Numbered from the stretch's first letter, positions 1-11,744 are shown. The stretch: 64,000 bases of DNA from Streptomyces sp. 130 (GCF_007096885.1 NZ_VJNO01000032.1:1-64000), one strand, 5' to 3'. The notes: generated by a model from the sequence alone, not told the origin. Translations and numbers: made by a program.

Positions 1-111
1 GTTTTGCCCTTCCCCCCTGGGGCGCGGGGGGGGGGGGGGGGGGGGGCCGCCCCTGGGGGGGCCCCGGCCCCCGGGGGGGGGGGGGCCCCCACGCCACACA
101 TCCGTACCGGA
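1..111. other. G/C homopolymer stretch at the window edge
   Basis: The first 90 bases are almost pure G and C, with G runs of more than 20. This is far beyond the normal local composition. No gene or hairpin can be read from it. It lies just downstream of the fba stop codon, where a terminator would be expected. A run this long is more likely a contig-end or base-calling artefact than real sequence, but a real GC tract cannot be excluded. Confidence 0.5.
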
Positions 112-1134
112 TTACTTCAGCTTGGTGCCGGTGGAGCGCAGGCTGGCGCACGCCTCCGTGACGCGCTTGGCCATGCCGCCCTCGGCGGACTTGCCCCAGC
201 TGCGCGGGTCGTAGACCTTCTTGTTGCCGACCTCGCCGTCGACCTTCAGCACACCGTCGTAGTTGCGGAACACGTGGTCCACGATCGGGCGGGTGAAGGC
301 GTACTGGGTGTCGGTGTCGAGGTTCATCTTCACGACGCCGTTCTCCAGCGCGGTGGTGATCTCCTCGGCGGTGGAGCCGGAGCCGCCGTGGAAGACGAAG
401 TCGAACGGCGACGTCTTGCCGTACTTGGCGCCGACGCCCTCCTGGAGGTCCTTGAGGAGCTCCGGGCGCAGGACGACGTTGCCCGGCTTGTAGACGCCGT
501 GCACGTTGCCGAACGAGGCGGCCAGCAGGTAGCGGCCCTTCTCGCCCAGGCCCAGCGCCTCGGCGGTGCGCAGCGCGTCGTCCACGGTCGTGTAGAGCTC
601 GTCGTTGATCTCGTGGGTGACGCCGTCCTCCTCGCCACCGGTCGGGGTGATCTCGACCTCAAGGATGATCTTGGCGGCGGCGGCCTTGGCCAGCAGCTCC
701 TGGCCGATGGCCAGGTTGTCGGCCAGCGTCTCGGCCGAGCCGTCCCACATGTGCGACTGGAACAGCGGGTTCAGCCCCTTGGCGACGCGCTCGGCGGAGA
801 TGTCGAGCAGCGGGCGGACGTAGCCGTCCAGCTTGTCCTTGGGGCAGTGGTCGGTGTGCAGCGCGACGGTGACGTCGTACTTGGCGGCGACGATGTGCGC
901 GAACTCGGCGAGGGCGACGGCACCCGTGACCATGTCCTTGTTGTACTGGCCGCCCAGGAACTCCGCGCCGCCGGTCGAGATCTGCACGATGCCGTCGCTC
1001 TCGGCCTCCGCGAAGCCGCGCAGCGCGGCGTGCAGGGTCTGGGTCGACGTCACGTTGATGGCCGGGTAGGCGAACTTGCCTGCCTTCGCCCGGTCGAGCA
1101 TCTCGGCGTATGCCTCGGGGGTTGCGATGGGCAT
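112..1134 (-). CDS. fba: class II fructose-bisphosphate aldolase
   Basis: This cytosolic enzyme cleaves or forms fructose 1,6-bisphosphate in glycolysis and gluconeogenesis and depends on zinc. The 340-residue product has the normal length of the long class II type. The HTDHC motif at residues 93-97 carries the catalytic Asp and a zinc His, and later FGNVHG and HGGSGS motifs bind metal and phosphate. I chose the ATG at 1132-1134 because AAGGAG lies 8 bases upstream (1142-1147); an in-frame upstream ATG would add 34 residues unlike the family. It is followed by the G-rich window edge and is separated from pyrE by a strong palindrome. It is a single-copy housekeeping gene with nothing unusual in it. 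Confidence 0.95.
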   Translation of the reverse strand: MPIATPEAYAEMLDRAKAGKFAYPAINVTSTQTLHAALRGFAEAESDGIVQISTGGAEFLGGQYNKDMVTGAVALAEFAHIVAAKYDVTVALHTDHCPKDKLDGYVRPLLDISAERVAKGLNPLFQSHMWDGSAETLADNLAIGQELLAKAAAAKIILEVEITPTGGEEDGVTHEINDELYTTVDDALRTAEALGLGEKGRYLLAASFGNVHGVYKPGNVVLRPELLKDLQEGVGAKYGKTSPFDFVFHGGSGSTAEEITTALENGVVKMNLDTDTQYAFTRPIVDHVFRNYDGVLKVDGEVGNKKVYDPRSWGKSAEGGMAKRVTEACASLRSTGTKLK

Positions 1135-1282
1135 CTGTCCGCTCCTTGGGATGTGCGGGTGTGCGTTGCTGGGTCCCTGACCTGGGGGCGACGTCATCGT
1201 CGCCCCCATCTTCCCAGACTCTGGTTCCGGCTCCACCCGGCGGTGCCTTCCGGCCCCTGCGGACCCGCTCGCCGACGTACGA

Positions 1283-1320
1283 CGAAGGGGGTCGGTTTCA
1301 CGTGAAACCGACCCCCTTCG
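1283..1320. terminator. Perfect 38-bp palindrome between fba and pyrE
   Basis: Two 19-bp arms are exact inverted copies with no loop. The palindrome lies upstream of fba and downstream of pyrE, which are on the same strand, so it probably ends pyrE transcription. A fully symmetric stem without a U-tract is a poor classical terminator, and the centre matches a ParB site (separate entry). The element may serve both purposes or only the second. Confidence 0.6.
1295..1308. promoter_or_regulatory. parS-like ParB binding site
   Basis: The 14-mer GTTTCACGTGAAAC is a perfect palindrome and equals the parS consensus known from Streptomyces, where ParB nucleates on many sites grouped around oriC. The match is seen directly; the function is inferred. 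I saw no other exact copy in the window. Confidence 0.8.
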
Positions 1321-1334
1321 GGCAAACTGCCAGG

Positions 1335-1874
1335 TCAGGCGAGGTCGAGGTCCGGGACCGAGTAGACGTGGACGTACGGAAGGCCCGCCTCGGCGATGGC
1401 CGGAGCGGCACCGCGCTCGACGATCACGGCCACGGCGACGACCTCGCCGCCGGCCTCGCGCACGGCCTCGACGGCGGTCAGCGGCGAGCCGCCGGTCGTC
1501 GAGGTGTCCTCGACGACGAGGCAGCGACGGCCCTTGACGTCCGCGCCCTCGATCCGGCGCTGCATCCCGTGGGCCTTCTGCGCCTTGCGGACGACGAAGG
1601 CGTCCAGCGCCTGGCCACGGGCCGCGGAGGCGTGCAGCATCGACGTGGCGACCGGGTCGGCGCCGAGCGTCAGCCCGCCCACGCAGTCGTAGTCCAGCTC
1701 GGCCGTCGCGTCGAGCATGACCTGACCGACCATCGGAGCGGCCTTGCCGTCCAGCGTGATGCGGCGCAGATCGATGTACCAGTCGGCCTCCAGGCCGGAG
1801 GAGAGCGTCACCTTGCCGTGGACCACGGCCTTGTCCTTGATCTGCTGCAGCAGCTCAGCACGTACGTCAGTCAT
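1335..1874 (-). CDS. pyrE: orotate phosphoribosyltransferase
   Basis: PyrE makes orotidine 5'-phosphate from orotate and PRPP in pyrimidine synthesis, in the cytosol. The 179-residue product has the usual actinobacterial length. The PRPP-binding loop VEDTSTTGGS is at residues 121-130, and the early SGLEADWYIDLRR segment is typical. The start is the ATG that gives MTDVRAELL; an upstream in-frame ATG adds 11 residues with no family counterpart. It stands alone between the palindrome and a mutarotase-like gene on the same strand, 78 bases away. Confidence 0.93.
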   Translation of the reverse strand: MTDVRAELLQQIKDKAVVHGKVTLSSGLEADWYIDLRRITLDGKAAPMVGQVMLDATAELDYDCVGGLTLGADPVATSMLHASAARGQALDAFVVRKAQKAHGMQRRIEGADVKGRRCLVVEDTSTTGGSPLTAVEAVREAGGEVVAVAVIVERGAAPAIAEAGLPYVHVYSVPDLDLA

Positions 1875-1952
1875 GGCTACGAGGATAAGGTGCGCATTTC
1901 CCGCCACAGCCCGCCCGAGGCCGGGACCGGCCCGCCGGCCCGCGCTCCGCGC

Positions 1953-2750
1953 TCAGAGCCGGCGCCAGCTCCAGGTGGCGGCGATCTCCAGCGGCTCGAT
2001 CGGGGTGACATGGCGGGGGTCGGTGTTCAGCCCGTTCGGCGGGCCCGACTGCGGCTCCACACAGACCGCCTCGTCCTGCTCGTCGTAGATCACGACCCAC
2101 TCGGACCGGCTCTTCACCGTCAGCTCCAGCCGCTCCGGCCAGGTGAGGGTGACATCGACACCGTCCGGCATCCCGAAGCAGTCGTCCCACGGGCCGGGCA
2201 GGGGCGGAATCCGGCGCCCGGTCGGCAGGTGGTTGTCGCCGCGCTCCTCCTGCCAGGCGGCGTCGAAGTCGATACGGACCTCCTCGCCGGTGTCGAGGCG
2301 GCGGCGGAACCACGGGTGCCAGCCCGCCTGGGCCGGGAACGAGTCCCCGTACGTCTCGATGCCGAACGCCAACGTGAGGGAGTCCTCGGCCAGTTCGAAG
2401 GTCTGGGTCACCCGGCCCGGGTACGGCCAGGGGTCGGCCAGGTCGTAGTAGAACGACGCCTGCGTCCCGCTCTCCAGGGCGGTGTGCCACGCCGTGTCGC
2501 GGCCGGTGCCGTGGATGGCGTGCGGCGGAGCGGTCAGCGGCAGCTGGTGGAGGACGCCGCCGTCGCGGAACTGCCCGTTCTCGGTCCGCCCGCACCACGG
2601 CACCATCGGGAAGCAGCCGTAGCGCTCCCCCTGCCGCAGCAGTTCGGTACCGCCGATCCGCAGGCTGCTGATACGGCAGCCGTTGGCGGGGTTCACGGTC
2701 AACTCTGCATCGCCGGCGGAGAGCCGGACGTCCTTCTCACCACTGCTCAC
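1953..2750 (-). CDS. aldose 1-epimerase (mutarotase) family protein
   Basis: A 265-residue soluble protein with the galactose mutarotase-like beta-sandwich signature. The family interconverts sugar anomers or acts on hexose 6-phosphates. The expected active-site residues can be read: His80 in AIHGTGRDTAW, His145 in GWHPWFRR, and Glu232 in CVEPQSGPP. No signal peptide is present. The gene ends 78 bases before the pyrE start and begins 21 bases after the end of the SRPBCC gene on the same strand, so co-transcription with that gene is likely. The actual sugar substrate cannot be told from the sequence. Confidence 0.85.
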   Translation of the reverse strand: MSSGEKDVRLSAGDAELTVNPANGCRISSLRIGGTELLRQGERYGCFPMVPWCGRTENGQFRDGGVLHQLPLTAPPHAIHGTGRDTAWHTALESGTQASFYYDLADPWPYPGRVTQTFELAEDSLTLAFGIETYGDSFPAQAGWHPWFRRRLDTGEEVRIDFDAAWQEERGDNHLPTGRRIPPLPGPWDDCFGMPDGVDVTLTWPERLELTVKSRSEWVVIYDEQDEAVCVEPQSGPPNGLNTDPRHVTPIEPLEIAATWSWRRL

Positions 2751-2771
2751 AGGACGACCCTACTGGCGCCG

Positions 2772-3980
2772 CTACCTCCGGCGCCGCAACGCCCGGCTCA
2801 GGACCACCGCCGAGGCGAGGGCCAGCGCCGCCGCCGGGGCGACCCAGCGCAGCGTCGCACCCGCACCGCCCGCGTCCGGCGAGGGCACCGGGGCGTACCG
2901 GCCGCGCGGCGGGGCGTGGTCGACCTCCTCCGCACTGCGCCCGATCATGGTGCGCCGGGCATGCGCGGCCTCGGCGGGAGGCCCGTCCGGCACGCTGAAC
3001 TCGATCCCGGCGACCGGGTCGAGCGACGACGGTGGAATGGGCGCGTCGAACAGAGCCTCCCGGTCCTGCGCCGGGTCCCCGCCCCGCTCCCCCGGCTGTT
3101 CCCTGCCCGGCTCCGCACCCCGCTCCCCCGGCTGCTCCACGCCCGGCGCCTCGTCGGGGGCGGCCTCGTGCGTCGGCAGCGACTCCTCGGCGCCGCCCAG
3201 GGGGCCGGAGCCGCTGAGCGGGGAGCCGGCCGAGGGCCCGGGGCCGCTCTGGTCCGCTTCCTCGGCGGCCTCTTCGAGCGCCTTCTCCACGGCCTCCCCG
3301 ACGGCCAGCTCATCGGCGGTGACCTCGGCGGCGCCCGGCGTCTCCGGCGTCTCCGGCGTCCCGGCGGAGGCCCCGTCGGCAACGGCCCCATCGCCCGAGG
3401 CCCCGCCTTCCGAGGCCCCGCCGTCCGAAGCCACGCCGTTCGAAGCCCCCGCGCCCGGGGCCGTGCCGCTGCCGGGGGCCGGCGCTCCGCCGCTCCACGC
3501 CTCGTCGGCCGCGCCTTCGCCCTGGGCGGCCAGCGACTCCGTCACGAGCTGCTGGGCGAACCGGTCCAGCAGCCGGTGGGCCGTCGACAGCGCCGCCGCC
3601 GGCTCCAGGTCCCGCAGGCGGCCGTCACCGGTCGCGCCACCCTCGAAGGCGATCGATGTGCCCTCGTCGCCCTCCGCCAGCCGGAGGGTCAGCGAGAGCC
3701 GCGCCGAGCCGCCGCCCCGGGCCTCCGCGCCCTCGCCCTCCACCAGGACGGCGTGCACGGAGTCCACGTCCGGGTCGCCCGGCAACGGCGTGAGCCGCAG
3801 CGTGCCCCGGTACGTGATGGTGTGGCCGCCCGCCCGGATTCTGAGCCGGCCCGTCAGGGGACCCGCCGACGCGTCGGCGTCCTGCTGGAACCCCGGTACA
3901 CAGCGGGCGACCCGGACGGGGTCGCCCAGCGTCCGCCGCAGGGCCGGGACCGGAACCGGAACGAACACCTCATGCTCCAT
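2772..3980 (-). CDS. SRPBCC-fold (CoxG-like) protein with C-terminal membrane anchor
   Basis: The first ~150 of 402 residues resemble the carbon monoxide dehydrogenase subunit G/SRPBCC fold: MEHEVFVPVPVPALRRTLGDP, then VARCVPGFQQ and strands around RIRAGGHTITYRGTLRL. A long low-complexity Glu/Pro/Ala/Gly stretch follows (about residues 155-360). The C-terminus has one hydrophobic helix (WVAPAAALALASAVVLSR) ending in RRRR, which suggests tail anchoring with the SRPBCC domain in the cytosol. The ligand is unknown. It probably forms a short operon with the mutarotase-like gene. The repeats in the disordered region may vary between strains. Confidence 0.7.
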   Translation of the reverse strand: MEHEVFVPVPVPALRRTLGDPVRVARCVPGFQQDADASAGPLTGRLRIRAGGHTITYRGTLRLTPLPGDPDVDSVHAVLVEGEGAEARGGGSARLSLTLRLAEGDEGTSIAFEGGATGDGRLRDLEPAAALSTAHRLLDRFAQQLVTESLAAQGEGAADEAWSGGAPAPGSGTAPGAGASNGVASDGGASEGGASGDGAVADGASAGTPETPETPGAAEVTADELAVGEAVEKALEEAAEEADQSGPGPSAGSPLSGSGPLGGAEESLPTHEAAPDEAPGVEQPGERGAEPGREQPGERGGDPAQDREALFDAPIPPSSLDPVAGIEFSVPDGPPAEAAHARRTMIGRSAEEVDHAPPRGRYAPVPSPDAGGAGATLRWVAPAAALALASAVVLSRALRRRR

Positions 3981-4084
3981 GGTGAACGAGCCTACTCAGC
4001 CCCGGCCGTCCCGTCAGCGCTTCCGCACCCGCGAAGCCGCCGCGCCCGGCCCCCGCGACCCCCGCGACCGCCCGCCGGCCCACC

Positions 4085-5683
4085 TCACCGCGCCTCCCAG
4101 TAGCGCGGGTGCACCAGCGTCGACGGCGGGAGGCCGGAGCGCCGCCCGGCCTCCGCCCCGCGCCCCGCGGCCAGCAGCCCCGGCACGGTCAGGGAGCGCA
4201 GCGGGGGCGCGTCCGGGGCCAGGCCGAGCGTGGGGGTGGCGGCCGTCCCGGCCAGCAGGAACCCCCAGCCGCGGTCCCCGTCCGCACCGCCCTCGGGCCG
4301 GTCGGGACCGACCGCGGAGCCCGGCCGGCGCCCGCTGATCCGATAGGGGCGCGGACGCAGCCCGGCGGCCCGCATGGACGCGTCGACCGTCCAGTAGGTG
4401 CGCGGCCGGCCGACGGGCGGGCCCGCGTGCACCACCAGCCGTCCGTGCGGTGCGAGGGCCCGGGCGACCAGGCCGTAGAACTCCGCCGAGTAGAGCTTCG
4501 TGCCGGCGGAGATCCCGGGGTCGGGGAGGTCGGAGATCACCACGTCGTAGCGGTCGCGGGCGGTCCGCAGCCAGGTGAACGCGTCGGCGGTCACCGTCGT
4601 CACGCGAGGGTCGTCCAGCGCGTGCGCGTTCAGCGCGGAAAGCGCCCGGTCCGTACGGGCCAGTCGGGTGACGGCCGGGTCCAGCTCGACCAGGGTCACG
4701 CCGCGCACGTCCGGGTAGCGCAGCACCTCCCGCGCAGCCAGCCCGTCCCCGCCGCCCAGGATCAGGACCCGGGCGTGCGTCCCGTTCATCGCCGGGTGCA
4801 CCAGCGCCTCGTGGTAGCGGTACTCGTCGCGGGAGCTGACCCGCAGCCGCCCGTCCAGATAGAGGTCCAGGGAGCTGCGGCCGGCCCCGGTCAGCACGAC
4901 CTCCTGCACGTCGGTCCGCACGGCGACCCGCACCTGGTCCCCGTACACCGCGCGCCGCGCCGCCCGCTCGAAGTCGGCGGCCAGCAGCGCGGCCGCGGCC
5001 AGCACCGCGATCACCGTGACATTGGCGGCGATCAGCAGCCACCGCGCCCTGCGGCCCACGTCCCGCCGGAACACCCACAGCACCAGCGCCCCGCCCGCCG
5101 CCGCGTTCACCGCACCGGTCAGCAGCGCGCCGGTGAGCTGGCCGAGCGTCGGCAGCAGCAGGAAGGGAAAGGCGAGGCCGCCGACGAGCGCGCCCACGTA
5201 GTCCGCCGCGAACAGATCGGCGACGGCCCCGCCCGCGTCCTGCCGGTCCACCCGCTGGATCAGCGTCATCAGCAGGGGGATCTCCGCGCCGATCAGGACG
5301 CCGATCGTCAGCGAGAACCCGACCAGCGCGTACCGCGACTCACCGAACCAGGCGAACGACGCGTAGAGCACCAGCGCCGAGAAACCGCCCACCAGGGCCA
5401 GCGCCGCCTCGATCAGGCCGAAGCCCACGGCCGCCCGGTTGCGTAAACGTTTCGCGAGCAGCGATCCGATCCCCATCGCGAACACCATCACGGAGAGCAC
5501 GACGGACGCCTGGGTGACCGAGTCACCGATCAGGTAGGAGGCGAGCGCCACCAGTTCGAGCTCGTACACCAGTCCGCAGGCGGCACAGACGAAGACGGCG
5601 GCCAGCACGAGGTACCGACCGGTCCTCGGCCGGACGGGAAGCCGCGCCGCGCCCCCTCGCAGCGACACCTGCTGGTCGATCAT
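4085..5683 (-). CDS. membrane-embedded spermidine synthase-like aminopropyltransferase
   Basis: The 532-residue protein has about seven hydrophobic segments in the first 215 residues, then a spermidine-synthase/methyltransferase fold. The nucleotide-binding signature [18 protein letters not shown] is followed by LVELDP, and VISDLPDP carries the acidic active-site loop. Soluble SpeE enzymes move the aminopropyl group of decarboxylated AdoMet to putrescine. The membrane-fused actinobacterial forms are poorly characterised and the true acceptor is uncertain. The start [10 protein letters not shown] is the only good candidate. Downstream it lies 104 bases from the SRPBCC gene on the same strand. 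Confidence 0.82.
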   Translation of the reverse strand: MIDQQVSLRGGAARLPVRPRTGRYLVLAAVFVCAACGLVYELELVALASYLIGDSVTQASVVLSVMVFAMGIGSLLAKRLRNRAAVGFGLIEAALALVGGFSALVLYASFAWFGESRYALVGFSLTIGVLIGAEIPLLMTLIQRVDRQDAGGAVADLFAADYVGALVGGLAFPFLLLPTLGQLTGALLTGAVNAAAGGALVLWVFRRDVGRRARWLLIAANVTVIAVLAAAALLAADFERAARRAVYGDQVRVAVRTDVQEVVLTGAGRSSLDLYLDGRLRVSSRDEYRYHEALVHPAMNGTHARVLILGGGDGLAAREVLRYPDVRGVTLVELDPAVTRLARTDRALSALNAHALDDPRVTTVTADAFTWLRTARDRYDVVISDLPDPGISAGTKLYSAEFYGLVARALAPHGRLVVHAGPPVGRPRTYWTVDASMRAAGLRPRPYRISGRRPGSAVGPDRPEGGADGDRGWGFLLAGTAATPTLGLAPDAPPLRSLTVPGLLAAGRGAEAGRRSGLPPSTLVHPRYWEAR

Positions 5684-5767
5684 GCCGCGAACGCTACGTC
5701 ACCGGTCGCTCGCCGCCTGTCACCCACAAGGGTGCGACTGGCGCACCTGACGCGCGGTCGGAGCGCG

Positions 5768-6289
5768 TCACAGCGCCACCGCGGGAGTCCGCACGCCCAC
5801 CCGGGTCCGCGTCGCCACGAGCTGGCCCTCCTGCGGGTACGCGTGCCAGGTACGCCACCGCACCTGGCCCTCGGTCCGCTGGGCGAGCATGGCCGTGAAG
5901 GCGTGCGGGCTGCCCGGAAACGTTCCGGCGAGGCCGTGCGGATGGTCGGCGACGAGCGCCAGCAGCTCCTGCGCGCGCCCGGCGAAGGACCCCGCGTTCA
6001 GCGTCTCGACGCGGGCCGCGAACTCGTACTCCCAGCCGCCGATCCGCTTGGCGACACCCAGCGGCAGCGGGGTGCTGCTGCCGGGCATGCAGGCGACGGT
6101 CTCGGAACAGCTGCCGTGCTCCTCCTCCAGGAGCACCTGGTGGGAGGCGCCGAGCAGGCGCAGCTGCATGGTGGCGCCGGCGAGTTCGAGATCGAGGACG
6201 GCCAGCGCCGGGAGCGGCTCGCGCCCCAGCGCCCAGGCCAGATCGGCGGCACGGGTATCGGAATAGGCCGTATGAAGGGTCGTGAGCAT
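5768..6289 (-). CDS. DUF2617 family protein
   Basis: A 173-residue soluble protein that I recognise as the actinobacterial DUF2617 family (starts MLTTLHTAYSDT, ends TRVGVRTPAVAL). It has a mixed alpha/beta composition, no signal peptide, membrane segment or known catalytic motif, and an unknown function. I chose the ATG at 6287-6289 because GGAG (6297-6300 on the opposite strand) is 7 bases upstream; an ATG five codons earlier lacks a site. It lies 84 bases before the spermidine-synthase-like gene on the same strand and may be transcribed with it. Confidence 0.8.
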   Translation of the reverse strand: MLTTLHTAYSDTRAADLAWALGREPLPALAVLDLELAGATMQLRLLGASHQVLLEEEHGSCSETVACMPGSSTPLPLGVAKRIGGWEYEFAARVETLNAGSFAGRAQELLALVADHPHGLAGTFPGSPHAFTAMLAQRTEGQVRWRTWHAYPQEGQLVATRTRVGVRTPAVAL

Positions 6290-6530
6290 GGGTCGGCTCC
6301 GCAAACACGCATGGACACATGGACAGGGGACGCCCCCGCGTCGTGCGCGTGGGAGGTGGGAAGCGCCCGATCAGGTCCAACTGGGGTCCGAGGGCTGAAT
6401 GTTCTCTCCAACGAGGGAATCACGAACTACGCCGCACTCACAGCGTTTTTGCCCAACTTGCCGGGGTTTCCATCCCGCTCGGGGGTCCTTCCGCTCACCT
6501 GTTCACCGCAGACCCGTGAGAGGCCCCAAC

Positions 6531-6580
6531 AAAAAGGAACCCGGCGGGACTTGGCGCTCGCGCCGCGCTTCCCGCCGGGC
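6531..6580 (-). terminator. rho-independent terminator
   Basis: Arms 6541-6549 and 6570-6578 pair around a GC-rich loop. On the minus strand the hairpin runs into TTCCTTTTTG. It is placed to end transcription of the small gene at 6628-6936. The rest of the 338-base gap to the DUF2617 gene shows nothing recognisable. Confidence 0.65.
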
Positions 6581-6627
6581 CCCGGGGCGTGTTCGCGAAC
6601 ACGCCCACGCGGACCAACTGCCCCGTG

Positions 6628-6936
6628 TCAGCTGCCTCCGCCGCATCCGCCCCCGCCACCGCCTCCGCCGCAGGAGGAACCCCCGCCGCACGAGGACCCC
6701 CCGCCGCAGGAGTGGCCGCCCGAGTGCCCACCGTCGCCGCCGGACGAGCCACCGTCACCGCCGGACGAGCCACCGCCGTCCCCGGCCCACCAGCTGCCCC
6801 CGGCGGCCGAGCCCCCCGCCGTGCCACGCCGCCTGCTGCGCGCCGGCGCACGCCCCCGGCCGCCGGCCCCCGCCACCATCCCGACGAGCAAGAACACCAC
6901 GATGATCAGAATCGCCCCTGCCAGCACTCCGTCCAT
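6628..6936 (-). CDS. small membrane-anchored Gly/Cys/His-rich protein
   Basis: The 102-residue product starts with a hydrophobic helix (VLAGAILIIVVFLLVGMVAG). An Arg-rich juxtamembrane stretch follows, and the second half is Gly/Ser with regularly spaced Cys and His (SCGGGSSCGGGSSCGGG). The ATG at 6934-6936 has a GGAAGGA site upstream. Similar Gly-Cys tails occur in Streptomyces TIGR04222-type membrane proteins; here the tail comes without that domain. Metal binding or surface display are only guesses. The gene is divergent from the aminotransferase and is followed by its own terminator. Confidence 0.6.
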   Translation of the reverse strand: MDGVLAGAILIIVVFLLVGMVAGAGGRGRAPARSRRRGTAGGSAAGGSWWAGDGGGSSGGDGGSSGGDGGHSGGHSCGGGSSCGGGSSCGGGGGGGGCGGGS

Positions 6937-7070
6937 GACCCCACGTCCTTCCGTCCCCCGAAGCGAGGCCCCCGCTCCGCGCCCTTCCGGCGTGCAGACG
7001 AGATGCCCCCGCCGCCGTGCGGCCAAAGCAGACTTGAGCAAGTCCAGAGCTTGCGCGCAGGATGACGGCC

Positions 7071-8252
7071 ATGACACACGGACGACCGCTGCTCAACCGC
7101 CGCCTCGCCGAGTTCGGCACGACGATCTTCGCGGAGATGTCCGCGCTGGCCGTCCGCACCGGAGCCATCAATCTCGGCCAGGGCTTCCCGGACACCGACG
7201 GCCCCGAGGAGGTCCGCGAGGCCGCGGTCCGTGCCCTGCGCGCCGGGCACGGAAACCAGTACCCGCCCGGCCCCGGCGTCCCCGAGCTGCGCACCGCGAT
7301 CACCGGCCACCAGCAGCGGCGCTACGGCCTGGCGTACGACCCCGACACCGAGGTGCTGGTCACCGCGGGCGCCACCGAGGCCATCGCCGCCTCGCTCCTG
7401 GCACTCCTGGAACCCGGCGACGAGGTGATCGCGCTGGAGCCGTACTACGACTCGTACGCCGCCTGCATCGCGATGGCGGGCGCCACGCGCGTTCCCGTCA
7501 CACTGCGCCCCGACACCTCCGCGGGCACCTTTCGGCTGGACCTCGACGAGCTGCGCGCGGCGGTCACCCGGCGGACCCGGCTGCTGCTGATCAACACCCC
7601 GCACAACCCGACCGGCACGGTGCTGAGCCGCGAGGAACTGCAGGCGATCGCGGAGCTCGCCTGCGAGCACGATCTGCTCGTCGTCACCGACGAGGTCTAC
7701 GAGCACCTGGTCTTCGAGGGCGAACACCTGCCGCTGGCCGGCTTCCCCGGCATGCGCGACCGCACGGTCACCATCTCGTCGGCCGGCAAGACGTTCTCCT
7801 TCACCGGATGGAAGGTCGGCTGGGCCACGGCGGACGCTCCGCTGATCGCCGCCGTACGGGCCGCGAAGCAGTATCTGACCTACGTCAGCGCGGGCCCCTT
7901 CCAGTACGCGATCGCCGAGGCGCTCAACCTGCCGGACACGTACTTCGACGGCTTCCGTGCCGATCTGCGGCTCAAGCGCGACCTGCTCGGCGACGGTCTG
8001 CGGGCCGCCGGCTTCGAGGTCTACCAGCCGGCGGGCACGTACTTCATCACCACCGACATCGCCCCCTTCGGTGAGGAGGACGCCCACACCTTCTGCCGCA
8101 CCCTCCCCGAACGCTGCGGCGTCGTCGCCGTCCCCAACTCCGTCTTCTACGACGACCCCGACGCCGGCCGCACCCAGGTCCGCTTCACCTTCTGCAAGAA
8201 GCACGACGTCCTCGCCGAGGCCGCCACCCGCCTGCGGCGCTTGCGGTCCTGA
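7071..8252 (+). CDS. PLP-dependent class I/II aminotransferase
   Basis: A 393-residue fold-type I aminotransferase. Key features are LGQGFPDTDGP near the start, NTPHNPTGT (substrate carboxylate loop), VTDEVYEHLVF, and SSAGKTFSFTGWKVGW, where the Lys forms the PLP Schiff base. The pattern is that of the kynurenine/methionine/glutamine transaminase-like (DapC/YbdL) group, so the donor may be methionine, glutamine or an aromatic amino acid. Two ATGs are available (7062 and 7071). I prefer 7071 because AGGA (7059-7062) sits 8 bases before it. It ends at a bidirectional terminator facing the YbjN-like gene. Confidence 0.87.
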   Translation: MTHGRPLLNRRLAEFGTTIFAEMSALAVRTGAINLGQGFPDTDGPEEVREAAVRALRAGHGNQYPPGPGVPELRTAITGHQQRRYGLAYDPDTEVLVTAGATEAIAASLLALLEPGDEVIALEPYYDSYAACIAMAGATRVPVTLRPDTSAGTFRLDLDELRAAVTRRTRLLLINTPHNPTGTVLSREELQAIAELACEHDLLVVTDEVYEHLVFEGEHLPLAGFPGMRDRTVTISSAGKTFSFTGWKVGWATADAPLIAAVRAAKQYLTYVSAGPFQYAIAEALNLPDTYFDGFRADLRLKRDLLGDGLRAAGFEVYQPAGTYFITTDIAPFGEEDAHTFCRTLPERCGVVAVPNSVFYDDPDAGRTQVRFTFCKKHDVLAEAATRLRRLRS

Positions 8253-8362
8253 ACTCCTTCGCGGATCACCCCACGTGGTCGGAGGCTCGGGGGGGGTGCG
8301 AACGGGCCGGCAGGCAGGCGTGTTCCACGGGCGCGGGCCCCTTCCTCCGGGCCGGGCGACAT

Positions 8363-8400
8363 GAAGAGGCCCGGCCGGGTTCCCCCGGCCGGGCCTCTTC
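8363..8400. terminator. bidirectional terminator
   Basis: A 17-bp GC-rich stem (GAAGAGGCCCGGCCGGG and its complement) with a 4-base TTCC loop lies between two convergent genes. The ends read as AAGA/TCTTC, giving short U-tracts on both strands. Confidence 0.8.
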
Positions 8401-8417
8401 ACACGTGCGCAGAAGAC

Positions 8418-8981
8418 TCAGGCGTCCGGAGCGGACTGCTCCGTGCCGTCCTCGGACTTCTGCTCGGCCGGGGCCAGGCCCAGCCGCTCCAGCAGCCACT
8501 TGTCGAACTCGATGGAGGCGCGCACCCAGCTCACCGTCGAGGAGACGAAGTGCTCCAGGGAGACGCCGGTGCCGATGAGCATCTGCGCCTCACCGATCAG
8601 GCGGACCGAGGGGCCGCCCTCCTCCGAACCCTCCTCGGGCTCGTGGGTGTGCGTGTAGACCTTGGGCCACAGGGTGCGGCGGTTCCAGTCGTCGATCGCG
8701 TCGAGCAGGACCGGGCGCTGGTCCGTGGCGTGCGGGCGGTCGTAGAACGTGCGGACCGAGAAGACCTGCTGCTCGTTCTCGCCGCGGAACATGAAGTACG
8801 TGCGGAATTCCTCCCACGGCGCGGCGAGGTCGCCCTCGTCGTCGACGACGTACTTCAGCTCCATCTGGTCCAGCAGCTGCTTGACGAGGTCCTGGTCAGG
8901 GACGACGGGGCCCTCCGGTCCTGCCGCCTGCGGTCCGGGCTGAGCCCCGAAGTTAGGAATCGAGGACGGATCGATGCTCAC
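8418..8981 (-). CDS. YbjN domain-containing protein
   Basis: The 187-residue protein has the YbjN (sensory transduction regulator-like) fold. Typical segments are LLDQMELKYVVDDEGD, FMFRGENEQQVFSVRTFYDR and IGEAQMLIGTG followed by FDKWLLERLGL. The N-terminal 45 residues are Pro/Gly/Ala-rich and the C-terminal tail is acidic. I chose the GTG at 8979-8981 (VSIDPSSIPN) because AAGGGA precedes it; an upstream ATG gives a Pro/Arg-rich extension of poor quality. The molecular role of this family in actinobacteria is unknown. It is convergent with the aminotransferase and upstream of the clpB end. Confidence 0.72.
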   Translation of the reverse strand: MSIDPSSIPNFGAQPGPQAAGPEGPVVPDQDLVKQLLDQMELKYVVDDEGDLAAPWEEFRTYFMFRGENEQQVFSVRTFYDRPHATDQRPVLLDAIDDWNRRTLWPKVYTHTHEPEEGSEEGGPSVRLIGEAQMLIGTGVSLEHFVSSTVSWVRASIEFDKWLLERLGLAPAEQKSEDGTEQSAPDA

Positions 8982-9149
8982 CGTTATTTCCCTTCGTGCG
9001 GTTGGCTGCCATCCTCTCCTATCGCGGGCGGGGCATGGCAAGCCCGGAAGGCCCCGATCCGCCACGAGCTGATATTCAGCCGGTGGGGACGGGGCCAGGG
9101 CGTTCCGGTTGAGCCGTACGGGTTCCGCTCGCGGCGTCGCGGTCCGCTC

Positions 9150-11744
<2,595 letters not shown>

